Assembly: GCA_034382075.1 (NCBI GenBank)
Contig: JAXMOZ010000005.1
Coordinates: forward strand, 1-64,000
Direction of reading: 5' to 3'
Source: JAEULH01 sp034382075
GTDB lineage: Bacteria; Pseudomonadota; Alphaproteobacteria; Rhodospirillales; Defluviicoccaceae
DNA: 64,000 nt
In this document: positions 37,125-47,540 of the stretch, one piece after another
Numbering within the stretch: the first letter of the stretch is position 1
Layout of the letters: every line of letters begins with the position of its first letter
Program-made: the position numbers and the translations under genes
The notes under the pieces: model-generated
Told to the model about the DNA's origin: nothing
Seen by the model: only the letters and a program-made list of their open reading frames with translations
Databases searched by the model: none

Positions 37125-37331
37125 TCAGGATTGCTCGACCTCGAACGTGACCTTTGCGTTGACGCGGAAGCTGGTCACCCGTTTGTTCTCGACCTTGGCT
37201 TCAAACTCTTTGATGTAGACGGAAGTGATGCCGCGCAGGCTCTTGCTCGCGTCATCCACCGCCTGTTAGGCGGCGGCCTCCCAGCTCTCGGGGGACTCGG
37301 CGAGGAGTTCGACCACTTTCTTTATCGACAT
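37125..37331 (-). pseudogene. Dodecin with an in-frame stop
   Basis: The 68 sense codons encode a dodecin flavin-storage protein: MSIKKVVELLAESPESWEAA, a TAA codon at 37266-37268 (codon 22), then QAVDDASKSLRGITSVYIKE and FRVNAKVTFEVEQS. Everything else looks intact and full length. A one-base change (a sense codon such as CAA or GAA to TAA) explains it. Either it is dead or the base is wrong. Confidence 0.85.
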
Positions 37332-37628
37332 GATGGGTGCTCCTGGTTGTAAATCAGCATGACCCTGACAACGGCGGCCGACGGCAAGCGGTTACTGCAC
37401 CCAGATTTGATCCTATGCTCGCGTGCATGGAGGTCCTTCGGGCGATCAGCACCGACAAGAACCCCGCCCATGGCGAGGCGACCGCCGAACTGATCGACGA
37501 AATGCGCGCTGGACGCCCGAGGTGGACCCCATAGGCGGGACCACTGGACCGTTGTTCATGATTGGAGGCCCCAACCGCCTCGCATCCGGTATCATGCGTT
37601 AGGTGGCACGACTCCAGGGAGCCAGGGA
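37332..37628. other. Stretch without a recognised gene before the CheB-CheR gene
   Basis: The only frame of note is a 35-codon plus-strand one (37427-37534) encoding MEVLRAISTDKNPAHGEATA and ending with RAGRPRWTP; it is unrecognised and could be spurious. A promoter for the CheB-CheR gene should lie here. Confidence 0.3.
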
Positions 37629-40600
37629 TTGGGCGCAACAAAGGCGGTAGAACCGACGCTAGGCCGGGCGCGACAGCCCCCGGTGGCCGGCATCGGTGCG
37701 TCGGCCGGCGGCATCAGAGCGTTGCAGACCTTTTTCACGACCCTGCCAGAGAAGACGGGCATTGCCTTCGTCGTCATCGTGCACCTCGCGCCGGAGCACA
37801 GCAGCGAGTTGCCGAATATCCTGGCGTCGCGCACCTCGATGCCGGTGGTGCAGGTCGGTGAACCGGTGCCGCTCGAGGCCGACCATGTCTACGTCACCCC
37901 ACCCGACCGTCGCCTCGAGATCGGCGACAACCACATCGCGGCCCGCGCCTTCGAGCAACCGCGCGGGCAGCGCGCACCCATCGACCTGTTCTTCCGCTCG
38001 CTCGCCGAGCAACGCGGCGACGGCTTCGCCATCGTGCTGACCGGCGCGGGGTCGGACGGAACGGTTGGCCTCAAGGCGATCAAGGAGGCCGGCGGCATTA
38101 TCCTGGTTCAGGACCCGGGCGAAGCCGAGTACGGATCGATGCCGCGGAGCGCAATTGCTACGGGCCTTGCGGATTTCGTCCTTCCGCTCGCCGACATGGG
38201 CAGGAACCTCCTCGACCTCGCCAAGAGCAAGAGCCACGTCCCCTCTGCATCGGAGCTCGACGAGCAAATTCATGTGCAGAACATTCTCGACCACGTCCGC
38301 GCCAGGACCGGCCACGACTTTGCCCATTACAAGAAGTCGACGATCATGCGCCGGATCGCCCGGCGGGCGCAGGTCAACAAGACCGAACGGCTGCAGGACT
38401 ACCTCACGTTCCTGAAAGAGAACGTCGAGGAAGTGCAGGCGCTGTTCGCCGACCTGCTGATCTCGGTCACGACATTCTTCCGTGACCCCAAGGCTTTTGA
38501 GGCCTTGGCCGAGAACGTCGTCCCCCAGTTCTTTGCGTCCCGCAGCATCGACGACGCCATCCGGATCTGGGTGCCTGGATGCGCCACCGGGGAAGAGGCG
38601 TACTCGATCGCCATGCTGCTTTTCGAGGAGGCGGCAAAGCACGACGTCCGGCCGGAAATCCAGGTCTTCGCGACCGATCTCGATGTCGGCGCCCTGGCGG
38701 TCGCGCGCGAGGGGTTGTATCCACCGGCCATCGCGTCCGATGTCGGGGAGGAGCGGCTCCTCCGCTTCTTCTCGCGCGAGGGGAAACCATTACCGGGTCA
38801 AGCGCGAGCTGCGCGACGGCCTCCTGTTCGCGACCCACAGCCTGCTTAGGGATCCTCCGTTCGGTCGGCTCGACCTCGTCTCCTGCCGCAATCTGCTGAT
38901 CTATCTCGACCATGACGTTCAGCAACAGACGTGCGCGCTGTTCCACTACGCCCTCAGGCACAACGGCTACCTGTTCCTCGGCCCGTCCGAGAGCGCTGAC
39001 AACCCGCCCAACCTGTTTCGCGCGCTCGACCGGAAGGCCCGCATCTATCAGTCGATCGGCCGGCCCAGCGAGGCGGTACAGGTCCTGCCGCATTTGTTCG
39101 GGCGTGTCCGCCGAGAACCCCGGCTGTTGCACGCCGAGTACCCGGAGCGGGGTGCCTCCTACCCGCCCCGCGAAGCGTCTTGGCATCGCCAAGCCCTGGA
39201 ACGGCTGGCGCCCCCCAGCATCCTCGTCGACGTCCAGCACAGGGTCCGGCACCTGTCCGAGACCGCCGGACGTTACCTTCAACCGTCCGCCGGCCCGCTT
39301 AGCAGCGACATCGGCGATCTCGTGCGCCGGGAGATGCGGTTCGATCTCCGCGCTGCGCTCGATCGCGCCTTCGAGAAGGGGGAGAGCACCCTCAGCCTGC
39401 CGATCGCGGTCCAGTTCAACGGTCATCCGCAACTCGTTCACCTGCAGGTCAGGCCCGTAGCCGACGACGACGGGGCGTCGGCTCGGCAAGCGATCGTCTT
39501 CTTCATCGAGGGCGGAAGACCGGCGCGTGAGAGAATCGACGATTCAGGAGACGGGGCAGCCGACGAGAACCGGTCGGAGATCGACGTCGTTCGCCAGCTC
39601 CAAGAGGAACTGGCGCTGACACAAAACCTGCTGAAGACCACGCGCGAGGAATCTGAAGGCGCAACCGAAGAGCTTCGCGCCGCTAACGAGGAGCTGCAGT
39701 CCATAAACGAGGAGTACCGGTCGACCTCGGAGGAGCTGGAGACCAGCAAGGAGGAACTCCAGTCGGTCAACGAAGAGTTGCAGACCGTCAACGCAGAGCT
39801 CAAGACGAAACTGGAGAGCGTCACCGTCGCGCACAACGACCTGCAGAACCTCATGGCGGCCACCGATGTTGGCGTCCTGTTCCTCGACCCGTCGCTCCGC
39901 ATCAAGCGGTTCACGCCGCGGATCACCGAGCTGTTCAACATCACCGCTGCGGACGAGGGCCGGCCGATCACGGATTTCAGCCACCGCCTGGTCTACGATG
40001 AAATCGTCTCCGATGCCGGCAAGGTGCTCAGGGATCTCGCCCTCATCGAGCATGAGGTCCAGAGCCGTTCGGGCTTCTGGTACCTGATGCGCCTGCGGCC
40101 CTACCGCACGCTCGACGACAGGATCGACGGCGTCGTCGTCACATTCATCGACATAACTGGACGCCGACAGGTCGAGATCGCGCTCCGCGAGAGCGAGGAG
40201 CGGCTACGGCAGATGATCCAGCTCGTCGAGATGTCCGGCGAGCCGATCTGCGTCTGGGACTTCGACGACGGGATCGTTGAGTGGAACCGCGGCAGCGAGA
40301 TGCTGTTCGGGTACGCTCGCGACGAGATGGTCGGCCGGGAGAAGCATGTGGTTCTTTCGACCACGCTTCCGGGCAGCGGCTCGTTCGAAGACATCAAGCA
40401 GGACGTGGTGGGGAACGGAAGCTGGAACGGCGAGCTCGTCCACCGGACGAAGGACGGCCGCAAGCTGGTGGTTGAAGCGCGCATCGAACTCTTCCCGTTG
40501 CAAGGTCGCCGGCTGGTCCTGGAGACGAACCACGACGTCACCGAGCGCAAGTCGTGGGAGCGGCATCAGCAACTCCTGCTCAACGAGCTCACCCATCGCG

Positions 40601-41154
40601 TCCGCAACATTCTCAGCGTCGTCAAATCGATGTCCTACCAGACCATGCGCAGCAGCAGGACCCTGGAGGACTTCGGTGCCCGGTTCGACGGACGCATCGA
40701 CGCGCTGGCCAACACCCACAAGCTGCTCGTCGACGCGAACTGGCGCGGCGCGGAACTCGAGGCGCTGGCCCGCAGCCAGCTCGCCGCCTACGTCATGGGT
40801 CAGCCGGACCGCCTGCGCCTCGACGGCCCGGCCATCGTTCTTCCCGCCCATCGCGCCGGACCCTTCGGCCTGGTCCTCCATGAGCTTGCGACGAACGCCG
40901 CCAAGTACGGCGCCTGGAGCGAGGCTAAGGGAAGGGTCGAGCTGACCTGGCAGATGCAAGGCAAGCGTCATGCGCTAATCGTTTGGCGCGAGCGGGACGG
41001 CCCCGCTGTCGCCGCGCCCGAAGCGTTGGGCTTCGGCTCCAGTCTCATCCGCCGCAGCCTGGCCGGCGCAAGGGTCGAGCACGAGTTCGCCCCGGACGGC
41101 GTCATTTGCGCGATCGGGCTGCCGCTGACGGATGCCGACGTCGAGGTGGATTAA
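37629..41154 (+). pseudogene. CheB-CheR-PAS-HWE histidine kinase fusion, frameshifted
   Basis: A very large signalling protein. In order: a CheB methylesterase (GIGASAGGIRAL, VHLAPEHSS, LTGAGSDGTVG), a CheR methyltransferase (TTFFRDPKAFEAL, GCATGEEAYSIAM), a coiled coil rich in Glu/Leu (LRAANEELQSINEEYRSTSE), two PAS domains, and an HWE kinase (LTHRVRNILSVVKSM, IVWRERDGP). The frame breaks at the AAA at 38784-38786: with one A fewer, SREG runs directly into NHYRVKRELRDGLLF. Hence it is either a recent frameshift or a base error. The TTG start is uncertain; a GTG at 37683 is possible. Confidence 0.85.
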
Positions 41155-41262
41155 GCGTCGGTCTGGGGCCGCGGCCGAACCCTGGCCGTACGTTGCCGTA
41201 CGGATGAGCCATGGCAACGCCGCTGCGGTCCGCAAACGTGTTCTGTCGTAGATGGAAGAAGC

Positions 41263-41299
41263 AAAAGAAAAAGGGGAGGCGGCCTTTCGGCCCCTCCCC
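41263..41299 (-). terminator. Rho-independent terminator of the acetate permease genes
   Basis: On the minus strand GGGGAGG and CCTCCCC arms with an inner GGCC pair form a long GC-rich stem, followed by TTTTTCTTTT. It lies 26 bases after the actP stop. Confidence 0.9.
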
Positions 41300-41324
41300 A
41301 TGAGTGACGACACGTGCCGCCGGA

Positions 41325-42998
41325 TCAGTGCGCGGCGGCTCCTTCCGCGCCCAGCCCCGTTTCCGAGCGGATGAACTGGTGGCGGTAGTTGGCCTTGTCG
41401 ATTTCGGCCCGGGCGCTCCGGTCGGTGACCGAGAAGAACCAGATGCCGCCGAAGGCGATCGCCATCGAGAACAGGGCGTAGTGCTCGTAGGGGAAGATCG
41501 GCTTGGCAAAGCCCAGCACCTGCACCCACACCGTGGGCCCGAGGACGACGAAGGCGATGGCCGCGATCAGCCCGAGGAAGCCGCCGATGAAGGCGCCCCG
41601 GGTGGTCAGCTTGCTCCAGAAGATCGAGAGCAGGAGGACCGGGAAGTTGACCGAGGCGGCAAGGCCGAAGGCCAGCACCACCATGAAGGCGATGTTCTGG
41701 TTCTCGAAGACGATGCCGAGCAGGATGGCGATGACGCCCAACGTCAGCGTCGCGATCCGCGAGACCAGGATCTCCTCGCGTTCGTTGGTGTTGCCCTTCT
41801 TGAAGACGTTGGCGTAGAGGTCGTGGGACACCGCGCTGGCCCCGGCCAGGGCGAGGCCGGAGACGACCGCGAGGATCGTCGCGAACGCCACCGCCGAGAT
41901 GAAGCCCAGGAAGACGTCGCCGCCCACCGCCTTCGACAGGTGGATGGCCGCCATGTTGCCGCCGCCCAGGAGCTTGCCCGCGGGGTCGAGGAACTGCGGG
42001 TTGGTGCCGACGATGGTGACCGCGGCAAAGCCCATGGTGACGGAGAGGATGAAGAAGTAGCCGATGAAGCCGGTGGCGTAGAACACCGACTTCCGCGCCG
42101 CCTTGGCGTCGGGGACGGTGAAGAACCGCATCAGGATGTGCGGCAGCCCGGCCGGCCCGCACATCAGCGCAAGGGACAGCGAGATCGCCGCCAAGGGATC
42201 GGCGATGGACGCGGACGGCTGCAGGATCGCCGCGCCGCTCTTGGAGTTGGCAACCGCTTCCGACATCAGCCGGCCGAAGTCGAAGTCGAAGTGGGCGAGC
42301 GAGAGGATGACCAGAATGGTGGCGCCCCCGAGCAGCAGACAAGCCTTGATGATCTGCACCCAGGTGGTGGCAATCATCCCGCCGAAGGTGACGTAGAGCA
42401 TCATCAGCACGCCGACCAGGATGACGGCATACATGTAGTCCAGGCCGAACAGGATCTGGATCAGCTTGCCGGCGCCGACCATCTGCGCGATCAGGTAAAA
42501 GATCACGACCGACAGTGCCCCCGTGGCGGCCAGGGAGCGGATGGGTTTCTGTTGCAGCCGGTAGGAGGCGACGTCGGCAAACGTGTAGCGGCCGAGGTTG
42601 CGCAGGCGCTCGGCAATCAGGAACAGGATCAGCGGCCAGCCGACCGTCCAGCCGACGGTGTAGAAGACGCCGTCGACGCCCTTGGCGAAGACCATTCCCG
42701 ACAGGCCGAGGAACGCCGCCGCCGACATGTAGTCGCCGGAGATGGCGAGACCGTTCTGAAAGCCGGTGATGCCCCCGCCGGCAGCGTAGAAGTCCTGGCG
42801 CGACTTGGTCCGCTTGGCCGCCCAGTAGGTGATCCCCAGGGTCCCGGCGACGAATACCAGGAACATCAGGATCGCCATGATGTTCACCGGCTGCTTGGTG
42901 ACGTCGCCGCCGATGGCGCCGGCCGCATGCGCGGCCGAGGCGAAGGGGACGACGGCAAGGCCCACCGCGGCGGCGATGAGTGGGTGGGCGACGATCAT
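41325..42998 (-). CDS. actP: Cation/acetate symporter
   Basis: 558 residues (558 codons) of a sodium:solute symporter, ActP type: a signal-like N-terminus, then 13 or so spans with YAAGGGITGFQNGLAISGDY, FADVASYRLQ, CGPAGLPHILMRFFTVPDAK and ALAGASAVSHDLYANV. It imports acetate and other short carboxylates. The start overlaps the stop of the DUF485 gene (ATGA), the usual arrangement. Confidence 0.95.
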   Translation of the reverse strand: MIVAHPLIAAAVGLAVVPFASAAHAAGAIGGDVTKQPVNIMAILMFLVFVAGTLGITYWAAKRTKSRQDFYAAGGGITGFQNGLAISGDYMSAAAFLGLSGMVFAKGVDGVFYTVGWTVGWPLILFLIAERLRNLGRYTFADVASYRLQQKPIRSLAATGALSVVIFYLIAQMVGAGKLIQILFGLDYMYAVILVGVLMMLYVTFGGMIATTWVQIIKACLLLGGATILVILSLAHFDFDFGRLMSEAVANSKSGAAILQPSASIADPLAAISLSLALMCGPAGLPHILMRFFTVPDAKAARKSVFYATGFIGYFFILSVTMGFAAVTIVGTNPQFLDPAGKLLGGGNMAAIHLSKAVGGDVFLGFISAVAFATILAVVSGLALAGASAVSHDLYANVFKKGNTNEREEILVSRIATLTLGVIAILLGIVFENQNIAFMVVLAFGLAASVNFPVLLLSIFWSKLTTRGAFIGGFLGLIAAIAFVVLGPTVWVQVLGFAKPIFPYEHYALFSMAIAFGGIWFFSVTDRSARAEIDKANYRHQFIRSETGLGAEGAAAH

Positions 42999-43303
42999 AG
43001 GCCCGCCTCCCGCACGGCGGCGCGGGTCATCGCGTCGAACTTGGTGTTGGCCCGATTGACGTAGACGCCGGTCATCAGGAAGGAGAAGATCTGGATGCAC
43101 CAGCCGATCAGCAGGCCGATGACGACCGCCGATCCCTCGGCAATAGGCGTAGCGAAACCGGTCCCGTTCGTCGCGGCGAACAAGACGAACGCGTAGTAAA
43201 CGATCAGAACGACCGCCGACAGGGTAAACGCGAAACGGTTCCGTTTCCTCACGAGCTCGTTGAACTGCGCCGATGACGCAATCTTGTTGTATGCTTCTTC
43301 CAC
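42995..43303 (-). CDS. DUF485 membrane protein (YjcH-like)
   Basis: 102 residues with two spans in the DUF485 pattern: FNELVRKRNRFAFTLSAVVL then VLFAATNGTGFATPI and GLLIGWCIQIFSFLMTGVYV. It is a partner gene of actP in many proteobacteria. GTG start with GGGAGAACCAAAG before it. Confidence 0.92.
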   Translation of the reverse strand: MEEAYNKIASSAQFNELVRKRNRFAFTLSAVVLIVYYAFVLFAATNGTGFATPIAEGSAVVIGLLIGWCIQIFSFLMTGVYVNRANTKFDAMTRAAVREAGL

Positions 43304-43597
43304 CTTTGGTTCTCCCGTAGCGTTTGCGCTATGATTTCCCGCATTTTTGGAACGGACGCTCGCTGATAGCCGACGGCAGGCGCGCGGCAAAGCGGTCGCG
43401 GGGCATCGGCCGAGGACGGGCGCCATATGTTGCAAAAAAGTAACGTTGGCAGAGACTTGCGGCCGCACACTTGGACGGCCGCACCGCGCCGCGCGGCGGC
43501 ATGGGGCCGCCAAGATGAAACGGCAGGCGGTGCCCCCGGCTGGCGGGTACAGTGAGGCGCCGGCACGGCCGCGGATTTTGCTAAGGCAAGGGCGGGG

Positions 43598-46500
43598 TTA
43601 GTCGGCGCGGGCTTGGGCCGCCCGGGCGGCGCGGCGCCGGCACGCATCCGCGCGTTCAGGTTCGCCCGCCCGCTCCCAAAAGGACTGCAAGCGAAGCAGG
43701 GTGCGGATGAAGAGTTCCTTCGTCTTCCTGCGCGCGCTTCTTACCCACAAGGCGTCGCCGGAACCGACGAGGAGATCTTCACCCTTCAGCCGAAGCAATC
43801 GATCCTGAAGCCGAAGCACCCGGCCGTTGTCGATCCCGGCCTCATCCCGGCCCACTTCGGCGTGGATCGCCTCGACCAGAGCCCTGAGTTCTTCAAGGTC
43901 CGACCACCAGAGGGACGGATCGAGGCTGATGGCGCGGTTGGCGACGCTGATCGCGGCTTTGTCGCCGATGAGTTCGCGCAGGCGCAGGATCGTGACCTGC
44001 AGGGTGTTTTCCGCGCGGTCGCCGTCTTTGTCCGGCCAAAGGTCGTCGGCTACGGCGTCGATGCTGACGTTGCGTCCGCCGTGCCAGATGAGCGACTGAA
44101 GGAGGGCGAGCTTGGTGGACTGGGTGCCGGCGATGCAGACGCCGTCCCGCGTGAGCGAAAACGGGCCCAGCATCTGGACGCGGTAGCGGCGGGGCCAGCA
44201 ATCCAGCGGTTGCAGCGGCTGGGGCGCAGCCAGCTTCCTCTCGCGGACGATCCGGACAGCCGCTTCCGGCTCGATTTCGTTCGCCAGAGCCAGGGCCAGC
44301 AGGCGGGCCAGGGCGGCCGGCCGCCAGACCACGAAGTGGCAGAGCGGAGCGTCCGCTGCCAGCGCCAACGCGCTGCCAAGCGACAGCAACGACGCCTCAC
44401 GCTCACCGCGGTTTTCGGCAAGCAGCGCTTCCAGCAACAGGCAATGATGGTGTTGCAGCGCCGTTCCCATGCAGGCGGCCATCTCGAACAGCAACCGCAG
44501 ATCTTCGGCCGCAGCATCGTGCAGCTTTGCCTCGGAAAGGGCTTGGGCGCGGACGAAGCAGATGACGAAATGGGCAAAGGTCAGCGAGTTTCCGCCGAGC
44601 ATCTCCACGGCGTTGCCCATTGTCGTCGCCGCCTGCTTGAACTCGCAGCAGAATAACTCGTGGATCCCCTTCAACGTCAGGTAAGAGATGTTCCCCATCG
44701 TTCCCAACGAAGAACAATAAACTCTATAGGCCGATATGATGGAAGCGCACTCCTGCATCTGGCCGAGATCCAGGTGTGCCCTCGCCTGGATGTACATCAG
44801 CATCGGCCTGAAGGCCACCAGACCCTCCCGGTCGGCGTAGCCAATGCACTCCCCGGCGCGGTCGATTGCTTGCTGGCTATGGCCCTCCATCATGAGCCGG
44901 GCGGTCCGGACGAAGCCGATGCGAAGGTGATCGATAGATGAACCGGGGCCATCTTGCAGGAGTTCTTCCATCCGCGCCATCGTCGCGTCCACCTCGGGCG
45001 AGCGATTGCACGTCAGTTCCTGGAGCCAGTGCATGTAGATGAGCGACTGCAGGTCGCGGCGGCCGGTTTTCTGCGACAGCTGCAAAGCCTTCTCGCGCCA
45101 GGACGGAAAGTCCCGATGCCATGGACGCCGGTAGGACAGGGCCGCGTGCATGCTTGCGGCGACCCGACAGCGGAGCTCGTCCGAAACCGGCTCGCCTTGA
45201 TCGGCCTGAAGCGCCTCGAGCTCGTCCAGCCAGAAGTCCAGCTGCGAGCTGTAGCAGTTCAGGTTGCACAGCAGGTCCACCGACGTGGACCAGACCAGGT
45301 AACAGGCCTCGCTGTCCTCACACTTTCGGAACGCTTCGTAGCAACCGGCCAGAAGATCGAGAGCTGCGGGGACGGAAACGGCAATGCGCGAAATTCCCAG
45401 CCAGTAGCGGAGCCAGGGCCGAACCTCCAGGACGGGAGCGGGTACTCGTTGAAGCCAGCGGCCCAGGGTTTGATGGCGCGCCTGTTGCGCCATTGCAGGG
45501 CCTTGTCGAGCCAGGATCCGCTCGACCGCAGCCCAATCCCGGACATCGAGGAACAGCTCCATCGCGCCTTCAATGTCGCCGGCATGCTCGAGGGCGGCGG
45601 CGGTGGCCCGCTTCAGCCTGGTGACGTCGTCGGCCGGCCAGGAAGCGGCCGCATGCTCGCGCAGGAATTGACGAAACAGCGGGTGGTACTCGTAGGTCTG
45701 CCGCTGGCCTTCGCGGCGGACGATGAACCAGTTTCTTCGGTGCAAGTCCTTCAGCAGGCTGTCGGCATCCGTGCGCCCACTCAAGGCTTGGGCCGTCGAC
45801 GCGGTCACCATGGGCGCAAAGGCGGTTGCGAGCAGGAACTGCCGCAGCCCCTCGTCGAGACTTCTGACGAATTCGGCAGCAAAGTAGTCGAAGAGGACGC
45901 CGGGCACCCGCGGCCCGGCCACCGGCGCGCCTTCGTCGCCCTCGGGCGGCCGGCGGCAACGCGAAAGCAGCGTCAGCCCGACCGCCCAGCCGTCGGCGAC
46001 GGCCTGCAGTCCATCCGCGTAAGCAGGGTCCTGCTCGCCGGTCAGGAGCGCGATCAGGGCGCGCGCCTCCTCGTCGGCGAAGCGGAGGTCGGACCAGTTG
46101 ACGAAGGTCAGCGCGCGAGCGGCGCTGAAGGTTGCCAAGAGCCGGTGCGGATTGCTGCGGCTGATCAGGACGACGTGCTTGTCCGCCGTCAGTTCCTGCA
46201 AGCCGATGTGAATGAGGGTGTAGAAGAACGCCTCGTCATCGACGTCCTGAACGTTGTCGAAGACGAGAACGCTCCCCGCGGGCAGCGACTTGTCGAACTT
46301 CCGCATGAAGCTCCTGGCGAAGCCCGAGAGGCCCGCAACCGCCTCCAGGCTGAATGTCGGAAGCTCCGGATCGGCCTCTGCGGGCGTCAACATCCTCGCG
46401 GCCGCACTCAGCCAGTGGAAGTTGTACGCCGGATCGTTGTCGCCTTCGTCCAGCTTGTACCACAGGTACGGCCGCTCCGACCGGCGGACGAAGCTTGCGA

Positions 46501-46636
46501 CCAGCGACGTCTTGCCGCAGCCGGCCGGCCCTCCAACCCATGTAACGGATCCTTGGAAGCTGCCGCCGAGCAAGGCGTGCAGCCGTTCGCGGTGGACCAG
46601 CCGTGGCAAAATCGGTGGCGAGACCTTCGCCCACAT
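43598..46636 (-). CDS. STAND ATPase regulator with C-terminal BTAD-like DNA-binding region
   Basis: A MalT-like STAND regulator of about 1,012 residues. The P-loop GGPAGCGKTSLVASF is near the N-terminus, Walker B VLVFDNVQDVDD follows, and then comes a winged helix. The large middle part is helical repeats. The C-terminal 230 residues (VQMLGPFSLTRDGVCIAG, IDAVADDLWPDKDGDRAENTL, a SARP/OmpR-like winged helix plus BTAD-like helices) look like the activator domain of SARP proteins. The start is the second Met, with GGGAGAGGG before it. The target is unknown. Confidence 0.85.
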   Translation of the reverse strand: MWAKVSPPILPRLVHRERLHALLGGSFQGSVTWVGGPAGCGKTSLVASFVRRSERPYLWYKLDEGDNDPAYNFHWLSAAARMLTPAEADPELPTFSLEAVAGLSGFARSFMRKFDKSLPAGSVLVFDNVQDVDDEAFFYTLIHIGLQELTADKHVVLISRSNPHRLLATFSAARALTFVNWSDLRFADEEARALIALLTGEQDPAYADGLQAVADGWAVGLTLLSRCRRPPEGDEGAPVAGPRVPGVLFDYFAAEFVRSLDEGLRQFLLATAFAPMVTASTAQALSGRTDADSLLKDLHRRNWFIVRREGQRQTYEYHPLFRQFLREHAAASWPADDVTRLKRATAAALEHAGDIEGAMELFLDVRDWAAVERILARQGPAMAQQARHQTLGRWLQRVPAPVLEVRPWLRYWLGISRIAVSVPAALDLLAGCYEAFRKCEDSEACYLVWSTSVDLLCNLNCYSSQLDFWLDELEALQADQGEPVSDELRCRVAASMHAALSYRRPWHRDFPSWREKALQLSQKTGRRDLQSLIYMHWLQELTCNRSPEVDATMARMEELLQDGPGSSIDHLRIGFVRTARLMMEGHSQQAIDRAGECIGYADREGLVAFRPMLMYIQARAHLDLGQMQECASIISAYRVYCSSLGTMGNISYLTLKGIHELFCCEFKQAATTMGNAVEMLGGNSLTFAHFVICFVRAQALSEAKLHDAAAEDLRLLFEMAACMGTALQHHHCLLLEALLAENRGEREASLLSLGSALALAADAPLCHFVVWRPAALARLLALALANEIEPEAAVRIVRERKLAAPQPLQPLDCWPRRYRVQMLGPFSLTRDGVCIAGTQSTKLALLQSLIWHGGRNVSIDAVADDLWPDKDGDRAENTLQVTILRLRELIGDKAAISVANRAISLDPSLWWSDLEELRALVEAIHAEVGRDEAGIDNGRVLRLQDRLLRLKGEDLLVGSGDALWVRSARRKTKELFIRTLLRLQSFWERAGEPERADACRRRAARAAQARAD

Positions 46637-46837
46637 CGGCCCTCTCCCCCATCGAGGCCGCGTTCCGGCGATCCCTGCAAGTCTATCAGCCCCGCGGAAC
46701 CGCGACGACTCGTCCACTCGGGGTAGGTGACCTTCGTGAAGACAGCTCCCGGCCTGTAAGTCGGGCGTAAGCCGGCCGCGCGTATGATCTCGCCCATTCG
46801 TTGCTCATCGACTTGGCAGCCTTTTGGGGGGGCGACC

Positions 46838-47248
46838 ATGACCGATCGTCACTTCGAGGACGAGCAGCCCATAGGGCTTGCGGTCATCGACGGGTTCTCC
46901 GTGTGCCGCCGTCTCGCCGGGTCGGCTCATGCCGGGTCGCCTCATGATTGTCCCGGTCCGGGTCGTAGCGCCGGCTCAAGGCCGCCGGCGGCCAACCGGG
47001 CCATCAGCGATCGTGTTCTTCAGCATTCGGCGGGATCGCTGTATCGGGCAACGATCGTTCATGTCTGCCTGATGTTGCTGGCCGTTGCCAACATCACCAG
47101 CGGAATTCTGATCGCCAATCAACAGTATGAGCGGCTGCCGGCGCCGCTTCTTCTGTCCGTCCTGTTGTCGCTCATTTGCGCCTTGTTGCAGAACACAGGC
47201 GAGCAGCGGAGCAATAGCCGCAGCCCGGGTCATGGAGTCCGTCAATGA
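46838..47248 (+). CDS. Hypothetical small membrane protein
   Basis: 136 residues, not recognised. An unremarkable Pro/Arg/Gly-rich N-terminal half is followed by two hydrophobic segments (VHVCLMLLAVANITSGILI and LPAPLLLSVLLSLICALL). Its stop overlaps the DUF1127 ATG, which argues for translation; the ATG has a G-rich stretch (GGGGGGGCGACC) before it. Divergent from the STAND regulator, which could control it. Confidence 0.5.
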   Translation: MTDRHFEDEQPIGLAVIDGFSVCRRLAGSAHAGSPHDCPGPGRSAGSRPPAANRAISDRVLQHSAGSLYRATIVHVCLMLLAVANITSGILIANQQYERLPAPLLLSVLLSLICALLQNTGEQRSNSRSPGHGVRQ

Positions 47249-47484
47249 GCAGTCTTGTCGCGCCGCGTCACGACGCCGAGGGATCCGCAGGCACGCCGCG
47301 GGCCCATGGCGTCCTCGCCCTGGCCCTCGCGCTCAGGAGCGCCGGGCTGACGGTGCATCTGTGGTCGGAGCGGTCGCGGCAGCGGCGCTGTCTTCGCGAC
47401 CTGCCGCTGTCACGGCTCGCCGACGTTGGCCTTTCGCCCGACGACGTGGTGCGCGAGACGCACAAGCATTTCTGGCAATCTTGA
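47245..47484 (+). CDS. DUF1127 domain protein
   Basis: 79 residues with the C-terminal DUF1127 motif RQRRCLRDLPLSRLADVGLS followed by HKHFWQS, a short arginine-rich helical motif. Many alphaproteobacterial DUF1127 proteins act in phosphate/stress control, binding RNA. It is translationally coupled to the upstream membrane protein gene. Confidence 0.78.
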   Translation: MSSLVAPRHDAEGSAGTPRAHGVLALALALRSAGLTVHLWSERSRQRRCLRDLPLSRLADVGLSPDDVVRETHKHFWQS

Positions 47485-47540
47485 GATCGTGTGGTTCGGG
47501 AGCAGGCCGCCGCCGCGGGGGCGACGGCCGTGCCGTGCCG

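Noticed and set aside
44954..46726. A 590-residue plus-strand frame antisense to the STAND regulator
   Set aside because: Low-complexity composition and no motif; shadow of the real gene.
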